DNA of 57,225 nt from an uncultured Opitutia bacterium. GTDB taxonomy: Bacteria > Verrucomicrobiota > Verrucomicrobiia > Opitutales > Opitutaceae. Positions 46,334 through 55,526 of this stretch are shown piece by piece. The stretch covers positions 1 through 57,225 of the forward strand of contig CAIUOU010000157.1 in assembly GCA_903900845.1 (NCBI GenBank), in the 5' to 3' direction. Both the position numbers and the translations under genes were made by a program. The notes beneath the pieces were generated by a model. That model was not told where the DNA came from. It saw only the letters and a list, made by a program, of their open reading frames with translations, and made no database searches. Within the stretch, counting starts at the first letter, position 1. Each line of letters starts with the position of its first letter.

Positions 46334-47872
46334 CTATCGGCTCCCGCCCGGTGCGGGTGGGGCGAGCATGAACGGTGAAGCCGGCAGGCCGGCGCCGTTA
46401 AACAAGGTTACCTGCGGAAGATTCGACCATGCGTAACGCACCCCGGATGGTTTACTGACCGTCGGTGATGAAACCGTAACGGCATCGCCCGCGATGCGCG
46501 CTTCGGCGGGGCTCCACGCTCCGTCCGCCCCGGAAATCTCGAATCCTCGCAACGCGCCACCGTTCGCCATGAGCCCGCCATTCGCATGGTCAAACCGCAC
46601 GGTGATCCTGCCGTCGCGCACCTCATGCCGCGCCGGCAGCGGCCCCGACACGGCGGGCACCGCGCGTTGATATACCGTTCCCAACGCCCAAAGCGCGAAC
46701 CGACGTCCGACCTCCTGCTTGTTCCTGGGGTGGATGTCGTTCGCCTCACCGACATCGACGGTGATGGCCATGCCGGTGCGCGGAAGCGCCAGTGCGTTAC
46801 GCATCGCCTCACGCACCGCGGGCCAGTCGCGGCCCAGTCCGGAGAAGTTGGGCAACTGCGCCCACGCGAAAGGGATCTCGCCGCCCCAGCGCGCGCGCCA
46901 GTCGCTCACCAGGAGTCGCAGCTGGGCTTCGTAGAATTCCGCCTTCCCGGGGAACGTGTTCGCCTCGCCCTGGTACCACAGGATGCCGCGCAACGCGTAG
47001 GGGATCAGCGGCGCGATCTTGCCGTTGTACAAACCGCCGACGTCCGCCTTCCGGTTCGCCACCTCCGCAGGGTCCTGGGGCCGGCGGGGCGCCTTGCCCT
47101 TCGTCTTCTTGCCCGCCTTCACCGCCTCCTCCCACTTGGCGAGATTTGCCTCGTACGTCCGCCGCTCCTCCTCTGAAAGCCTGCGGGGTTGCTCTAGCCC
47201 CGCGAAGAAGCCCTTCAACTCGGACGCCGCGCGCTGAGGTGCCTCCGCGATCCAGCTTTCGATCGGCGTGCCGCCGACCGACGAGTTGATCAAACCCACC
47301 GGCGCCCCGAGGTTCCGGTGGATCTCCCGGCCGAAGAAATAGAGTGCGGCTGAGAAATTGCCCGCGGTCGCGGGCGTGCAGACCACCCACTTGCCCTTTC
47401 CCTGATGCTGCGGAGATCCCGCCCGCGGGGATTCCTCCTTGAACATCCGGATCGCAGGAAAATTCGCCGACGCTTGCTCGGCCTCCGGATCCTTCGAACG
47501 CGCGACCGTCATCGCCATATTGGACTGGCCCGAGCCCAGCCAGACCTCGCCAACCAGGATATCCCGAATCACGATTTCATTGCGCCCCTTGACCGTGAGC
47601 GTGCTGGGGGTGGTGCTAGCGGCCAACGGACCCAGCTTAACCATCCACCTGCCATCCGCTCCCGTAACGGCCTCGACCGTCCGGCCGGCGAAGGTTACGG
47701 CCACCTTTTCGGCCGGTTCCGCCCAGCCCCAAACCGGCGCGGCCACCTCCTGCTGCAGGACAAGGTGGTCGGAAAAAATCGCGGGCAGATGGACATCGGC
47801 GCGCGAACCGGCATGGGGCGCGAGGGCGGCGGCGGCGAGGACGATGGTTCTAACGACGGGGTTTGCGGTCAT
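46334..47872 (-). CDS. Sialate O-acetylesterase (SGNH family, secreted)
   Basis: A 512-residue carbohydrate deacetylase. The signal region is TIVLAAAALAPHAGSRAD. The nucleophile block is WLGSGQSNMAMTV (Ser), GILWYQGEAN is the next SGNH block, and TVDVGEANDIHPRNK holds the Asp and His. It removes O-acetyl groups from sialic acid or other glycans; family members in Verrucomicrobiota often act on plant or algal polysaccharides. It diverges from kdgK, and a perfect 19-base palindrome lies in the shared promoter region. Confidence 0.92.
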   Translation of the reverse strand: MTANPVVRTIVLAAAALAPHAGSRADVHLPAIFSDHLVLQQEVAAPVWGWAEPAEKVAVTFAGRTVEAVTGADGRWMVKLGPLAASTTPSTLTVKGRNEIVIRDILVGEVWLGSGQSNMAMTVARSKDPEAEQASANFPAIRMFKEESPRAGSPQHQGKGKWVVCTPATAGNFSAALYFFGREIHRNLGAPVGLINSSVGGTPIESWIAEAPQRAASELKGFFAGLEQPRRLSEEERRTYEANLAKWEEAVKAGKKTKGKAPRRPQDPAEVANRKADVGGLYNGKIAPLIPYALRGILWYQGEANTFPGKAEFYEAQLRLLVSDWRARWGGEIPFAWAQLPNFSGLGRDWPAVREAMRNALALPRTGMAITVDVGEANDIHPRNKQEVGRRFALWALGTVYQRAVPAVSGPLPARHEVRDGRITVRFDHANGGLMANGGALRGFEISGADGAWSPAEARIAGDAVTVSSPTVSKPSGVRYAWSNLPQVTLFNGAGLPASPFMLAPPAPGGSR

Positions 47873-47987
47873 GGGAAAAATGGGGTGCGATCAGAAACCC
47901 CAGCCCACTTCCGGATCGCAATGCCTAACCCGCGCCGCTTGGCCGGATATGCTATTGACCCACCGCGCGCGCGCCCGAAACGATCAC

Positions 47988-48006
47988 CGTTTGGACGGTC
48001 CAAACG
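47988..48006. promoter_or_regulatory. 19-base perfect palindrome, probable operator
   Basis: CGTTTGGAC G GTCCAAACG is fully symmetric about base 47997. It lies between divergent genes, 50 bases before the kdgK-like start and 116 before the esterase start. The size and symmetry fit a dimeric GntR or LacI-type repressor site. It does not match the FadR consensus, so the regulator is unknown. Confidence 0.6.
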
Positions 48007-48055
48007 CCGCCATCGTTGCCGGCCCGCCTCCTCTCTTTTCCATTCCTCCTCCATC

Positions 48056-49138
48056 ATGAAATACGGTCTCAACCTCCGCTCCGAAGGCGCCATTGATCTA
48101 CTGTCGCTGGGAGCCCTCGTCCATCGCCTCGATCCGGGTATCATCCCGTTCCGCAAGGCGAACCACTGCGACATCCACGTCAGCGGCGGCGAGTTCAACG
48201 TCGCCGCCAACTTGGCCGACTGCTTCCGGCTCAACACCGGCATCGTCAGCGCGATGGTCGACTACCCGATCGGCGACCTCATCGCCGAGCGCGTGCGAGC
48301 GATGGGGGTGAAGCCCTTCTACAAAAGGTTCAAACACGACGGCGTGCGGGGGCCCAACATGGCCACCGTCTACAGCGACCGCGGCCAGGGCGTGCGCGCC
48401 CCGGTGGTGTTCTACAACCGCAGCAACGAGGCCGCCGGCCAACTCAAGCCGGGTGACTTCAACTGGAAGGAGATCTTCGCGCCGGGCGTCCGCTGGTTCC
48501 ACAGCGGTGGCATCTTCGCGGCCCTCTCCGAGACGACCGGCGAACTCATCGTCGAGGCGATGCGCGCCGCCAAGGCCGCCGGAGCCGTTACCTCGCTGGA
48601 CCTCAATTATCGCGCCAAGCTCTGGGATATCTGGGGCGGCCACGCCAAGGCGCTGGATGTGCTCGGCCGCATCGTGCAGAACGTCGATGTCATCGTCGGT
48701 AACGAGGAAGATCTCCAGAAGGGCCTTGGCATCGAGGGTCAGGACGTCGAGGCGGCTTCGAAGCTCGATCCCACCGCGTTCTTCGCGATGATCGACAAGG
48801 CCGTGAAGAAGTTCCCGAACGTGAAGGTCGTAGCCACAACCCTCCGAGAGGTGCACTCGACCAACCGCCATTCCTGGGGCGCGGTCGCGTGGGTCAACGG
48901 CAAGACCTACCAGTCGCCGACGTGCGAGCTCGATGTCGTGGACCGCGTCGGCGGCGGCGACGGTTACGCCGCCGGCTTCATCTACGGGCTGCTCAGCAGC
49001 GCCTCCGAACAGGAGGCCGTCAACCTCGGTTGGGCCCACGGCGCCCTCCTCACCACGTTTCCGGGCGACACCACCATGTCGACCGTCGAGCAGGTGAAGG
49101 CCTTCGCGAAGGGCGGATCGGCCCGCATCCAACGCTGA
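48056..49138 (+). CDS. kdgK: PfkB-family sugar kinase, 2-keto-3-deoxygluconate kinase-like
   Basis: A ribokinase-fold enzyme of 360 residues. The substrate end is HVSGGEFNVAANLADCF, and SLDLNYRAKLW and VGNEEDL are mid-domain blocks. The ATP signature reads DVVDRVGGGDGYAAGFIYG, close to KDG kinases, with GGGD in place of the common GAGD. The expected reaction is phosphorylation of 2-keto-3-deoxygluconate from pectin or alginate breakdown. The ATG at 48056 lies 50 bases after the palindrome. The upstream open frame is antisense to the esterase gene and was rejected. The downstream terminator is strong. Confidence 0.85.
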   Translation: MKYGLNLRSEGAIDLLSLGALVHRLDPGIIPFRKANHCDIHVSGGEFNVAANLADCFRLNTGIVSAMVDYPIGDLIAERVRAMGVKPFYKRFKHDGVRGPNMATVYSDRGQGVRAPVVFYNRSNEAAGQLKPGDFNWKEIFAPGVRWFHSGGIFAALSETTGELIVEAMRAAKAAGAVTSLDLNYRAKLWDIWGGHAKALDVLGRIVQNVDVIVGNEEDLQKGLGIEGQDVEAASKLDPTAFFAMIDKAVKKFPNVKVVATTLREVHSTNRHSWGAVAWVNGKTYQSPTCELDVVDRVGGGDGYAAGFIYGLLSSASEQEAVNLGWAHGALLTTFPGDTTMSTVEQVKAFAKGGSARIQR

Positions 49139-49173
49139 CGTTGACCGGCCGCGCGGCCCTACCAACCCTCCTC

Positions 49174-49202
49174 GGGCGGCTCTTCACGAGCCGCCCTTTT
49201 TT
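49174..49202 (+). terminator. Rho-independent terminator after kdgK
   Basis: GGGCGGCTC (49174-49182) pairs with GAGCCGCCC (49188-49196) around TTCAC and ends in six T bases. The last T directly precedes the ATG at 49203 of the LarA-like gene. Confidence 0.92.
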
Positions 49203-50477
49203 ATGCTCCTCTTCTCCCGTGGCTCGGCCACCGACGTACTCACCACTGAAGATCTCCGCGCCGGTCTCGCCACCGCGTTCGCCCGCCTCGGCCCGCGCAG
49301 GCGTGTGCTGGCCGTGCCGCCGGACTTCACGCGCTTCCACTCGCAGGCGGGCCGCCTGACGTGCCTCGTCCACGAGCATTTCGGCGCCGCGTTGAAGGAT
49401 GTTTTGCCCGCCCTCGGCACGCATTCGCCGATGACTGCGGAGCAGATCCACGAAATGTTTCCCACCGTGCCGGCGGACCTCTTTCGCATCCACAACTGGC
49501 GCACCGGCATCACCACGGTCGGCACCGTGCCCGGTGAGTTTGTGCGCGAGGTTTCCGGCGGCGCCGTCGACTTCCCGTGGCCTGCGCAGGTCGCCAACCT
49601 GATCGCGTCGGGCGGTCACGACCTCATCCTGTCCATCGGGCAGGTGGTGCCGCACGAGGTGATCGGCATGGCGAATTACAACAAGAACATTTTCGTCGGC
49701 ACCGGCGGCGTCGAGGGCATCAACAAGAGCCACTTCGTTGGTGCGGCCTACGGGATGGAGCGGATGATGGGCCGGGCCGACACCCCGGTGCGCCGTATTC
49801 TCAACTACGCCGGCGAGAAGTTCACCGCGCACCTCCCCATTGTTTACATCCACACGGTGGTGAGCCGCGATGCGACCGGTGCGCTGCAGGTGCGCGGTTT
49901 GTTCATTGGCGATGACGCGGAGGTCTTCAACCGCGCCGCGAAGCTGTCGCTCGAGGTGAATTTCGAGATGCTTGACGCCCCGCTCGACAAGGTTGTGGTC
50001 TACCTCGATCCCTCCGAGTTCAAGAGTACCTGGCTCGGCAACAAGGCGGTGTACCGCACGCGCATGGCGATGGCGGACCGCGGCGAGCTCATTATCCTGG
50101 CGCCCGGCCTGCGAGAGTTCGGCGAGGACCACGAAATCGACCGCCTCATCCGCAAGTACGGTTACCACGGCACGCCGAGCACGTTGGCGGCGACCAAGGC
50201 TAATCCCGAATTGCAGAACAACCTCAGCGCCGCAGCGCATCTCATCCACGGCTCCAGCGAGGGGCGGTTCTCGATCACCTACTGCCCCGGCCATTTGACG
50301 CGGGCGGAGATCGAGGGCGTCGGCTTCAAGTACGCCGACCTCGCGGAAATGACGCGTTGCTACGATCCGGCGAAGCTGAAGGACGGCTTCAACACCCTGC
50401 CCGGCGGCGAACGGATCTTCTATATTTCGAACCCCGCGCTCGGCCTCTGGGCCTATCGCGGGCGGTTCACCGGCTGA
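49203..50477 (+). CDS. LarA-family racemase/epimerase homologue
   Basis: A 424-residue member of the nickel-pincer lactate racemase superfamily. LarA uses a nickel-pincer cofactor to epimerise 2-hydroxy acids. Here VVPHEVIGMANYNKN gives His151 and Lys161 with a spacing of ten, and GGVEGINKSHFVG gives His177, sixteen after the Lys. Both spacings equal LarA His174-Lys184-His200. THSPMT near residue 74 may supply the fourth ligand. The N-terminal nucleotide block reads PPDFTRFHS rather than DHTRP. Next to kdgK, it could epimerise a sugar acid such as gluconate or mannonate; this is inference. The larB, larC and larE cofactor genes are not seen. Confidence 0.85.
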   Translation: MLLFSRGSATDVLTTEDLRAGLATAFARLGPRRRVLAVPPDFTRFHSQAGRLTCLVHEHFGAALKDVLPALGTHSPMTAEQIHEMFPTVPADLFRIHNWRTGITTVGTVPGEFVREVSGGAVDFPWPAQVANLIASGGHDLILSIGQVVPHEVIGMANYNKNIFVGTGGVEGINKSHFVGAAYGMERMMGRADTPVRRILNYAGEKFTAHLPIVYIHTVVSRDATGALQVRGLFIGDDAEVFNRAAKLSLEVNFEMLDAPLDKVVVYLDPSEFKSTWLGNKAVYRTRMAMADRGELIILAPGLREFGEDHEIDRLIRKYGYHGTPSTLAATKANPELQNNLSAAAHLIHGSSEGRFSITYCPGHLTRAEIEGVGFKYADLAEMTRCYDPAKLKDGFNTLPGGERIFYISNPALGLWAYRGRFTG

Positions 50478-50486
50478 ACCGTCCGA

Positions 50487-50855
50487 TCAACGGGCGACGT
50501 AGTCGACCACCAGCACCTTATCGAGCAGCCCTTTCAGTTGGGCGCCAAACTTCTTGTGCTCAGGATGCGGCAGGTAGCGCTCCAACGCCGCCTTGTCCTT
50601 GAACGTCACGAAGAAACAGTGGGTGAAACCGCTGGCCAGACCCTCCGGGCTGACATTGGTCCCCCACTCCAGCCCCTGAATCTCGGGGATCGATTTCTTC
50701 AGGGCGATGAACGCCTGCTCAACCTTGGTGACGTCGGCGGCGGGGACTCCGTCCTTGAACTTGAACAGCACAACGTGGCGATAGGGCGCGTCCGCGGCGA
50801 CGGCCGAAATCACGGTTCCGAGGAGCATGGCGACGAAAGCGAAGAGGCGGTTCAT
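50487..50855 (-). CDS. Dabb-family (stress-responsive alpha/beta barrel) protein, secreted
   Basis: A 122-residue protein with a signal peptide (MNRLFAFVAMLLGTVISAVA). The Dabb fold runs from YRHVVLFKFKDGVPAADVTK to HCFFVTFKDKAALERYLPHP and ends in KVLVVDYVAR. Dabb proteins bind or cyclise small molecules in other systems, and no reaction is known here. The start at 50855 is favoured because a signal peptide follows. It follows proS on the same strand and is convergent with the LarA-like gene. Confidence 0.85.
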   Translation of the reverse strand: MNRLFAFVAMLLGTVISAVAADAPYRHVVLFKFKDGVPAADVTKVEQAFIALKKSIPEIQGLEWGTNVSPEGLASGFTHCFFVTFKDKAALERYLPHPEHKKFGAQLKGLLDKVLVVDYVAR

Positions 50856-50875
50856 GATGAGGTAAACGGAACGCC

Positions 50876-52645
50876 TCAGCCGGCGCGGGCGGCGGCCTCG
50901 CGCACCTCGGCGGCGACGCGCGCCTCGGCCTCCGCGACGGGGACCTTCACGACGTCCTTTCCAGCGCGCCACTTCAGCTCGATCACACCCTCCTTCAGGC
51001 CCTTGCCTCCGATGGTGAGACGCAGCGGTAGGCCGATCAGGTCGGCGTCCTTGAACTTGACGCCCGGCCGCTCCGCGCGGTCGTCGATGAGCACGTCGGC
51101 CCCGGTCGACTCCGCCGCGGCGCCGAGCCGGCGCGCGAGTTCCATCGCCTCCGGCAACTGCGGGTCGAGCACGCAGATCAGCACCTGGAACGGTGCGCAA
51201 TTCCACGGCCAAACGATGCCGTCGGCGTCGTGGCTCTGCTCGATCACGGCCTGCATGGTGCGGCTGATGCCTATGCCGTAACAGCCCATCACCATCAGGT
51301 GCGATTGCTTCTGGTCGTCCGTGTAGACCGCGTTGAACTTCTCCGAGTACTTGGTGCCCAGCTTGAAGATGTGGCCCACCTCGATGCCGCGACGCACCTG
51401 CAGCGGCTGACCCGACTTGGGGTCGGGCTCCCCCACCCGCACGCGGCGGAAGTCGCCGAAGCGCGTGATCGCGAGGTCGCGGCTCACGTTCACATTGCGC
51501 AGGTGGAAGCCGTCCTTGTTGGCGCCCGTCACACCGTTGCCGATCAGGCGGATCGCATGGTCGGCGAAAACGCCCGCCAGGGCGCCGGGCTCCTTGAGCG
51601 AGCCGCGCGTGGCGCCGAGGCTGCCGGGCTTCGCTCCAAGCACGGGGACTATTTCCTCGGGCGTGGCCGGACGGAAAAGGGTGAAGCCGAGGCTGCCCAG
51701 CTTGGCCTCCTCCAGTTCGTCGCAACCACGCAGGATCACGAGGAACGGCTTGCCGTCGCCGACGTAAACGAGGGTCTTGAACTGCCGGTCGGCGGGAACG
51801 TTGAAAGGCGCCGCCTCGAGCGCCGCGATTGTCACCGCACCTGGAGTGGCAAACTCCTCGACCGCGCCGGCGGGGGCCGAGTCAGCCAGATCGGCCGGCA
51901 CCAAAGCACTGGTGGCCTTCTCGCGATTGGCCGCGTAGCCACTGGCCTCGTTGTAGATCACGTCGTCGTCGCCCACCTCCGCGGGCACCATGAACTCATG
52001 GGAAAAACTGCCGCCCATCACGCCGGTGTCGGCCTCGACCGCGATCGCCTGCGTGCCGACACGCCGGAAGAACTTCTCGTAGGCCGCCTTCATCGCGAGA
52101 TAGCTGCGCACCGCGCCTTCGTCGGTGGTGTCGAACGAGTACGCATCCATCATGATGAACTCGCGGGCCCGCATCAGGCCGTAACGGGGCCGGATCTCGT
52201 TCCGGAACTTGGTCGCGATCTGGTAGAAATTCTTCGGCAGGTCGCGGTAGCTCGTGATCTCCGTTTTCACCAGGGGCGTGATGATCTCCTCGTGCGTCGG
52301 CCCGAGCACGAACTCGGGATCCTTCGACGTACGCTTGCCATCGCCGGCGCTGTCGGCGCGGAACATGATCTCTCGCGCGGCGGCCCAGCGCGGGCCTTGC
52401 TCCCAGAGCTCGACCGGATGCAGGTGCGGCATCCACAGCTCGATCGCGCCCGCGGAGTCCATCTCCTCGCGGCAAATCTGCGTGATCTTCTGGAGAGCCC
52501 GCAGCCCGAGCGGCATGTAGGTGTAGAGACCACCGCCCAGCTTCCGGACAAGGCCGGCGCGCACCAGCAGCTTGTGGGAGGCGATCTCGGCGTCGGCCGG
52601 GCTTTCCTTCAGGGTCGGTACGAAAAACTGGGACCAGAGCTTCAT
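50876..52645 (-). CDS. proS: Prolyl-tRNA synthetase (bacterial type, with editing domain)
   Basis: Class II aminoacyl-tRNA synthetase of 589 residues. Motif 1 lies around MPLGLRALQKITQICREEMD, and motif 2 is KFRNEIRPRYGLMRAREFIM. The INS editing domain occupies roughly residues 225-400 and includes PVLGAKPGSLGATRGS. EVGHIFKLGTKYSEKFNA and MGCYGIGISRTMQAVIEQ form motif 3. The anticodon-binding domain is C-terminal. The ATG at 52645 gives the normal start MKLWSQFFVPTLKE; the longer frame reads non-family sequence. Confidence 0.97.
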   Translation of the reverse strand: MKLWSQFFVPTLKESPADAEIASHKLLVRAGLVRKLGGGLYTYMPLGLRALQKITQICREEMDSAGAIELWMPHLHPVELWEQGPRWAAAREIMFRADSAGDGKRTSKDPEFVLGPTHEEIITPLVKTEITSYRDLPKNFYQIATKFRNEIRPRYGLMRAREFIMMDAYSFDTTDEGAVRSYLAMKAAYEKFFRRVGTQAIAVEADTGVMGGSFSHEFMVPAEVGDDDVIYNEASGYAANREKATSALVPADLADSAPAGAVEEFATPGAVTIAALEAAPFNVPADRQFKTLVYVGDGKPFLVILRGCDELEEAKLGSLGFTLFRPATPEEIVPVLGAKPGSLGATRGSLKEPGALAGVFADHAIRLIGNGVTGANKDGFHLRNVNVSRDLAITRFGDFRRVRVGEPDPKSGQPLQVRRGIEVGHIFKLGTKYSEKFNAVYTDDQKQSHLMVMGCYGIGISRTMQAVIEQSHDADGIVWPWNCAPFQVLICVLDPQLPEAMELARRLGAAAESTGADVLIDDRAERPGVKFKDADLIGLPLRLTIGGKGLKEGVIELKWRAGKDVVKVPVAEAEARVAAEVREAAARAG

Positions 52646-52782
52646 AAAGCGGAGCAACGAAGCGCCCGCCTCCGGAGGCCGCAACGGTTTTCCGGGCGAA
52701 GGCCGCCCCCATTCTCCGGGCGAGCCACGCGTCGGCCGCGGCCGCATGGGTCCTTGAGTCCCCGGTATGCCTGAAAGGTGAC

Positions 52783-53499
52783 TCAGCCCGGCATACCGCC
52801 GCGGCGGAGTGCGGAGGCGAACGACTCCGTTATCCAGCGCGGGCGCGTGATCGCGCTTCCGACGCACACCGCCCACGCCCCTAGATCGAGGGCGCGAGCC
52901 GCTTGCGCCGGGGTCGCTATCCCGCCTTCCGCGATCACCGGCACACGCAGGGTCTCCACCAGGCGGGCCAGCAACGCGAAGTCCGGTCCGTCGGCGACTG
53001 CGCTAACCCCCGCGTATCCCGCAAGCGTCGGCAGCACCGCGTCGGCCCCGGCCTCTTGCGCGAGAACGCCCTCCTCAAATGTCGCCACATCGGCGAAAAC
53101 GGGCTTCCCTGTCGCGGTCTTCACTGCGCGGATATGCTCTCCAGCGGTGCCGCCCTCCGGCCGAGAACGCGCGGTTGCATCCACGGCGATAACATCCGCT
53201 CCCGCTTCCGACACCTTCAGGGCATCGGCCAACGTAGGAGTGATCCGCACGGAGAATCCGGGGATATCCCGCTTGAAAATTCCGATCAGCGGCACGTCGA
53301 CGGCGGCACGCACCGCCGAGATGTCCGCGGGGGAATCTGCCCGGATCCCCACCGCGCCGCCAAGAACCGCCGCGCGCGCCAGCGCCCCCATGATCAATGG
53401 GGAATTCATCGGGTCGCCCAGGCGCGATTCCGCCTCGGGCTGACACGAGACGATCAGCCCGCCACGCATCCGGCGAAGCACGGGGTGCACGGCTTCCAT
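52783..53499 (-). CDS. nanE: N-acetylmannosamine-6-phosphate 2-epimerase
   Basis: A TIM-barrel epimerase of 238 residues that converts ManNAc-6-P to GlcNAc-6-P in sialic acid breakdown. RGGLIVSCQPEAES and GAVGIRADSPADISAVR open it. LIGIFKRD (Lys), IAVDATARSRPEGG and VIAEGGIATPAQAARALDLG are family blocks. nanA, nanK and a sialic acid transporter are not adjacent, although a sialate O-acetylesterase gene lies 5 kb away. The start at 53499 follows family length; an alternative in-frame start at 53592 is possible. Confidence 0.92.
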   Translation of the reverse strand: MEAVHPVLRRMRGGLIVSCQPEAESRLGDPMNSPLIMGALARAAVLGGAVGIRADSPADISAVRAAVDVPLIGIFKRDIPGFSVRITPTLADALKVSEAGADVIAVDATARSRPEGGTAGEHIRAVKTATGKPVFADVATFEEGVLAQEAGADAVLPTLAGYAGVSAVADGPDFALLARLVETLRVPVIAEGGIATPAQAARALDLGAWAVCVGSAITRPRWITESFASALRRGGMPG

Positions 53500-53648
53500 C
53501 CCGGCAATCCGGGGGCCGCGGTCGATGAAGTCGAGCCGCCAGTCGCCCGGCGCAGCTGGGCCTGACCGCAATCGCCGCGCGGAATCCCGCAAGGCAGGCG
53601 GCGAGCTTTCGCCGGAATGGGCGAACTTGTCCCAAACAAATCAGCCGC

Positions 53649-54089
53649 ATGAAACTGCACCGTCTTTCGCTCTCCCTCGGCGCCGCCGCTCTCCTGGTGG
53701 CCGCCGGCTGCTCCACGCCCGCGTCCCGCATCAAGGCCAACCCTGAGGCGTTCGCCCGGCTCAACGCCGAACACAAGGTCCTCGTGCAATCCGGCCAGAT
53801 CGCGCTCGGTTTTGAGCCCGAGGCGGTGCGGCTGGCCTTGGGGGATCCGGACCGCACCACCGTGCGCACTGACGCCCGCGGCGAGACCATCATCTGGCAC
53901 TTCCTTTCCTACGAGGCGGACGGCCGGATACTTTTCACCGGGCACTACCACAGCGGGCGCAACCGTTGGGGCTGGGGCGCGGCCTATCCCTACTACCTCG
54001 ACTACCCAGCCAGGACTGTGCGCGACCGCTTCCGGGTCGAGTTCCACGCCGGCCGAGTGACCGCGATCACCCGCGAGGACACGCGCTGA
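53649..54089 (+). CDS. Outer-membrane-type lipoprotein, unknown function
   Basis: A 146-residue lipoprotein with a clear lipobox (LVAAGCSTP) after MKLHRLSLSLGAAAL. SGQIALGFEPEAVRLALGDP is reminiscent of small-protein A/BamE-like lipoproteins that sense sequence fold changes. The C-terminal part is rich in aromatic residues (WGWGAAYPYYLDYPA) and ends VEFHAGRVTAITREDTR. Function is unknown. It stands 71 bases ahead of pyrH in the same direction and may share its transcript. Confidence 0.88.
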   Translation: MKLHRLSLSLGAAALLVAAGCSTPASRIKANPEAFARLNAEHKVLVQSGQIALGFEPEAVRLALGDPDRTTVRTDARGETIIWHFLSYEADGRILFTGHYHSGRNRWGWGAAYPYYLDYPARTVRDRFRVEFHAGRVTAITREDTR

Positions 54090-54160
54090 AGCCCCGAAAC
54101 GGCCTCTCGCGGCACCTCCCGCCTTGACGAAGTTTTTCGCGGACGGTTGCCTCCGGACTC

Positions 54161-54901
54161 ATGCCTTCCGCCAAGTCCGCCGATACTCGCACCCGATATA
54201 AACGCGTCATCCTCAAGCTCTCCGGAGAGGTGCTGCGGGGCGGAAAATCCGGCGACCCGATCGACGCCGACACCCTGTTCCACGTCTGTTCCCAGGTTAA
54301 GGAGATCCACGAACTCGGCGTGCAGGTGGGCGTCGTGATCGGCGGCGGCAACATCTTCCGCGGGCTTAACGGCGAGAAGCGCGGCGTCGACCGCACCACC
54401 GGCGACTACATGGGCATGCTCGCGACCGTGATCAACGGCCTCGCGATCATGGATTGCCTCGAAAAGCTGGGCGTCAGCACGCGTGTTCAGTCAGCCATCC
54501 CGATGAACCAGATCGCCGAGCCGTTCATCCTCCGGCGCGCCATGCGTCACATGGAGAAGGGTCGCGTGGTCATCTTCGTGGCCGGCACCGGCAACCCCTA
54601 CTTCTCGACCGATACCACCGCGGCCCTCCGCGCGTCCGAGTTGCACGCGGACATCATCATGAAGGCGACCAAGGTCGACGGCATCTACGACAAGGATCCG
54701 AAAAAGCACACCGACGCGGTGAAGTACGATCAACTCACCTTCATCGACGCCCTCAAGCAGCGCCTGAACGTCATGGACTCCACGGCGTTTTCGCTGTGCA
54801 TGGACAACAACGTTCCGATCCTGGTGTTCGACCTCAACGACGAGCACTCGATCCGCAAAGCGATCGTCGGCGAAAAGATCGGTACCCTCGTCAAAAACTG
54901 A
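54161..54901 (+). CDS. pyrH: UMP kinase
   Basis: A hexameric amino-acid-kinase-fold enzyme of 246 residues that makes UDP from [16 protein letters not shown] is the N-terminal phosphate-binding block. [13 protein letters not shown] binds ATP or [23 protein letters not shown] and [19 protein letters not shown] are diagnostic. The C-terminal [20 protein letters not shown] is typical. frr follows after 39 bases, the conserved pyrH-frr pairing. tsf is not present. Confidence 0.98.
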   Translation: MPSAKSADTRTRYKRVILKLSGEVLRGGKSGDPIDADTLFHVCSQVKEIHELGVQVGVVIGGGNIFRGLNGEKRGVDRTTGDYMGMLATVINGLAIMDCLEKLGVSTRVQSAIPMNQIAEPFILRRAMRHMEKGRVVIFVAGTGNPYFSTDTTAALRASELHADIIMKATKVDGIYDKDPKKHTDAVKYDQLTFIDALKQRLNVMDSTAFSLCMDNNVPILVFDLNDEHSIRKAIVGEKIGTLVKN

Positions 54902-54940
54902 TCCGCCACCCGCCCTCGCCACAATCTCCCCTTTTCCGCC

Positions 54941-55498
54941 ATGTCCCATCCCATCCTCACCGACACCCAGGCCCGCATGAAGAAGGCCGTGGATCACACG
55001 CTGCACGAGTTCAGCTCAATCCACACCGGCAAGGCCACGCCCGCCATGGTCGAGACCGTGATGGTCGAGGCCTACGGCTCCCATATGCCGCTCAAGCAGT
55101 GCGCGGCGATTTCCACTCCGGACGCTCGTATCATTCAGATCCAGCCGTGGGATGCCGGTATGGTTAAGGCCATCGCCAAGGCGATCATCGACGCCAATCT
55201 CGGCTTCAATCCGATTCCCGACGGCAAGGTCGTGCGCGTGCCGCTGCCGGAAATGAGCCGCGATCGCCGGCAGGAGTTTGTAAAGAACGCGAACCGGCTC
55301 GCCGAGGAGGGCCGCGTCCACGTGCGCAACGTCCGTCGCGACGCGATGGAATCCGCGAAGAAGCTCAAAAAGGACGGCAAGCTGGCCGAGGACGACGAGA
55401 AGCGTCTCGAAAAGGACGTGCAGGCGGCCACCGACAAGGCGATCGCCGACATCAACACGCACCTCGCCGCCAAGGAAAAGGAATTGCTCACCATTTGA
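54941..55498 (+). CDS. frr: Ribosome recycling factor
   Basis: A 185-residue factor that splits post-termination ribosomes together with EF-G. HEFSSIHTGKATPAMVETVM is the N-terminal helix with the conserved Arg-to-His variation (usual LRTGRA reads IHTGKA). AAISTPDARIIQIQPWD is the beta domain, and LPEMSRDRRQEFVKNANRLA and VRRDAMESAKKL complete the long helices. Length is standard. proB follows after 28 bases. Confidence 0.98.
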   Translation: MSHPILTDTQARMKKAVDHTLHEFSSIHTGKATPAMVETVMVEAYGSHMPLKQCAAISTPDARIIQIQPWDAGMVKAIAKAIIDANLGFNPIPDGKVVRVPLPEMSRDRRQEFVKNANRLAEEGRVHVRNVRRDAMESAKKLKKDGKLAEDDEKRLEKDVQAATDKAIADINTHLAAKEKELLTI

Positions 55499-55526
55499 GG
55501 CGGCCGTACTCCGGCCCCTCGCCGCC

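Noticed and set aside
47405-48055. Upstream extension of the kdgK frame
   Set aside because: It runs antisense to the esterase gene and through the palindrome; the kinase family starts at 48056.
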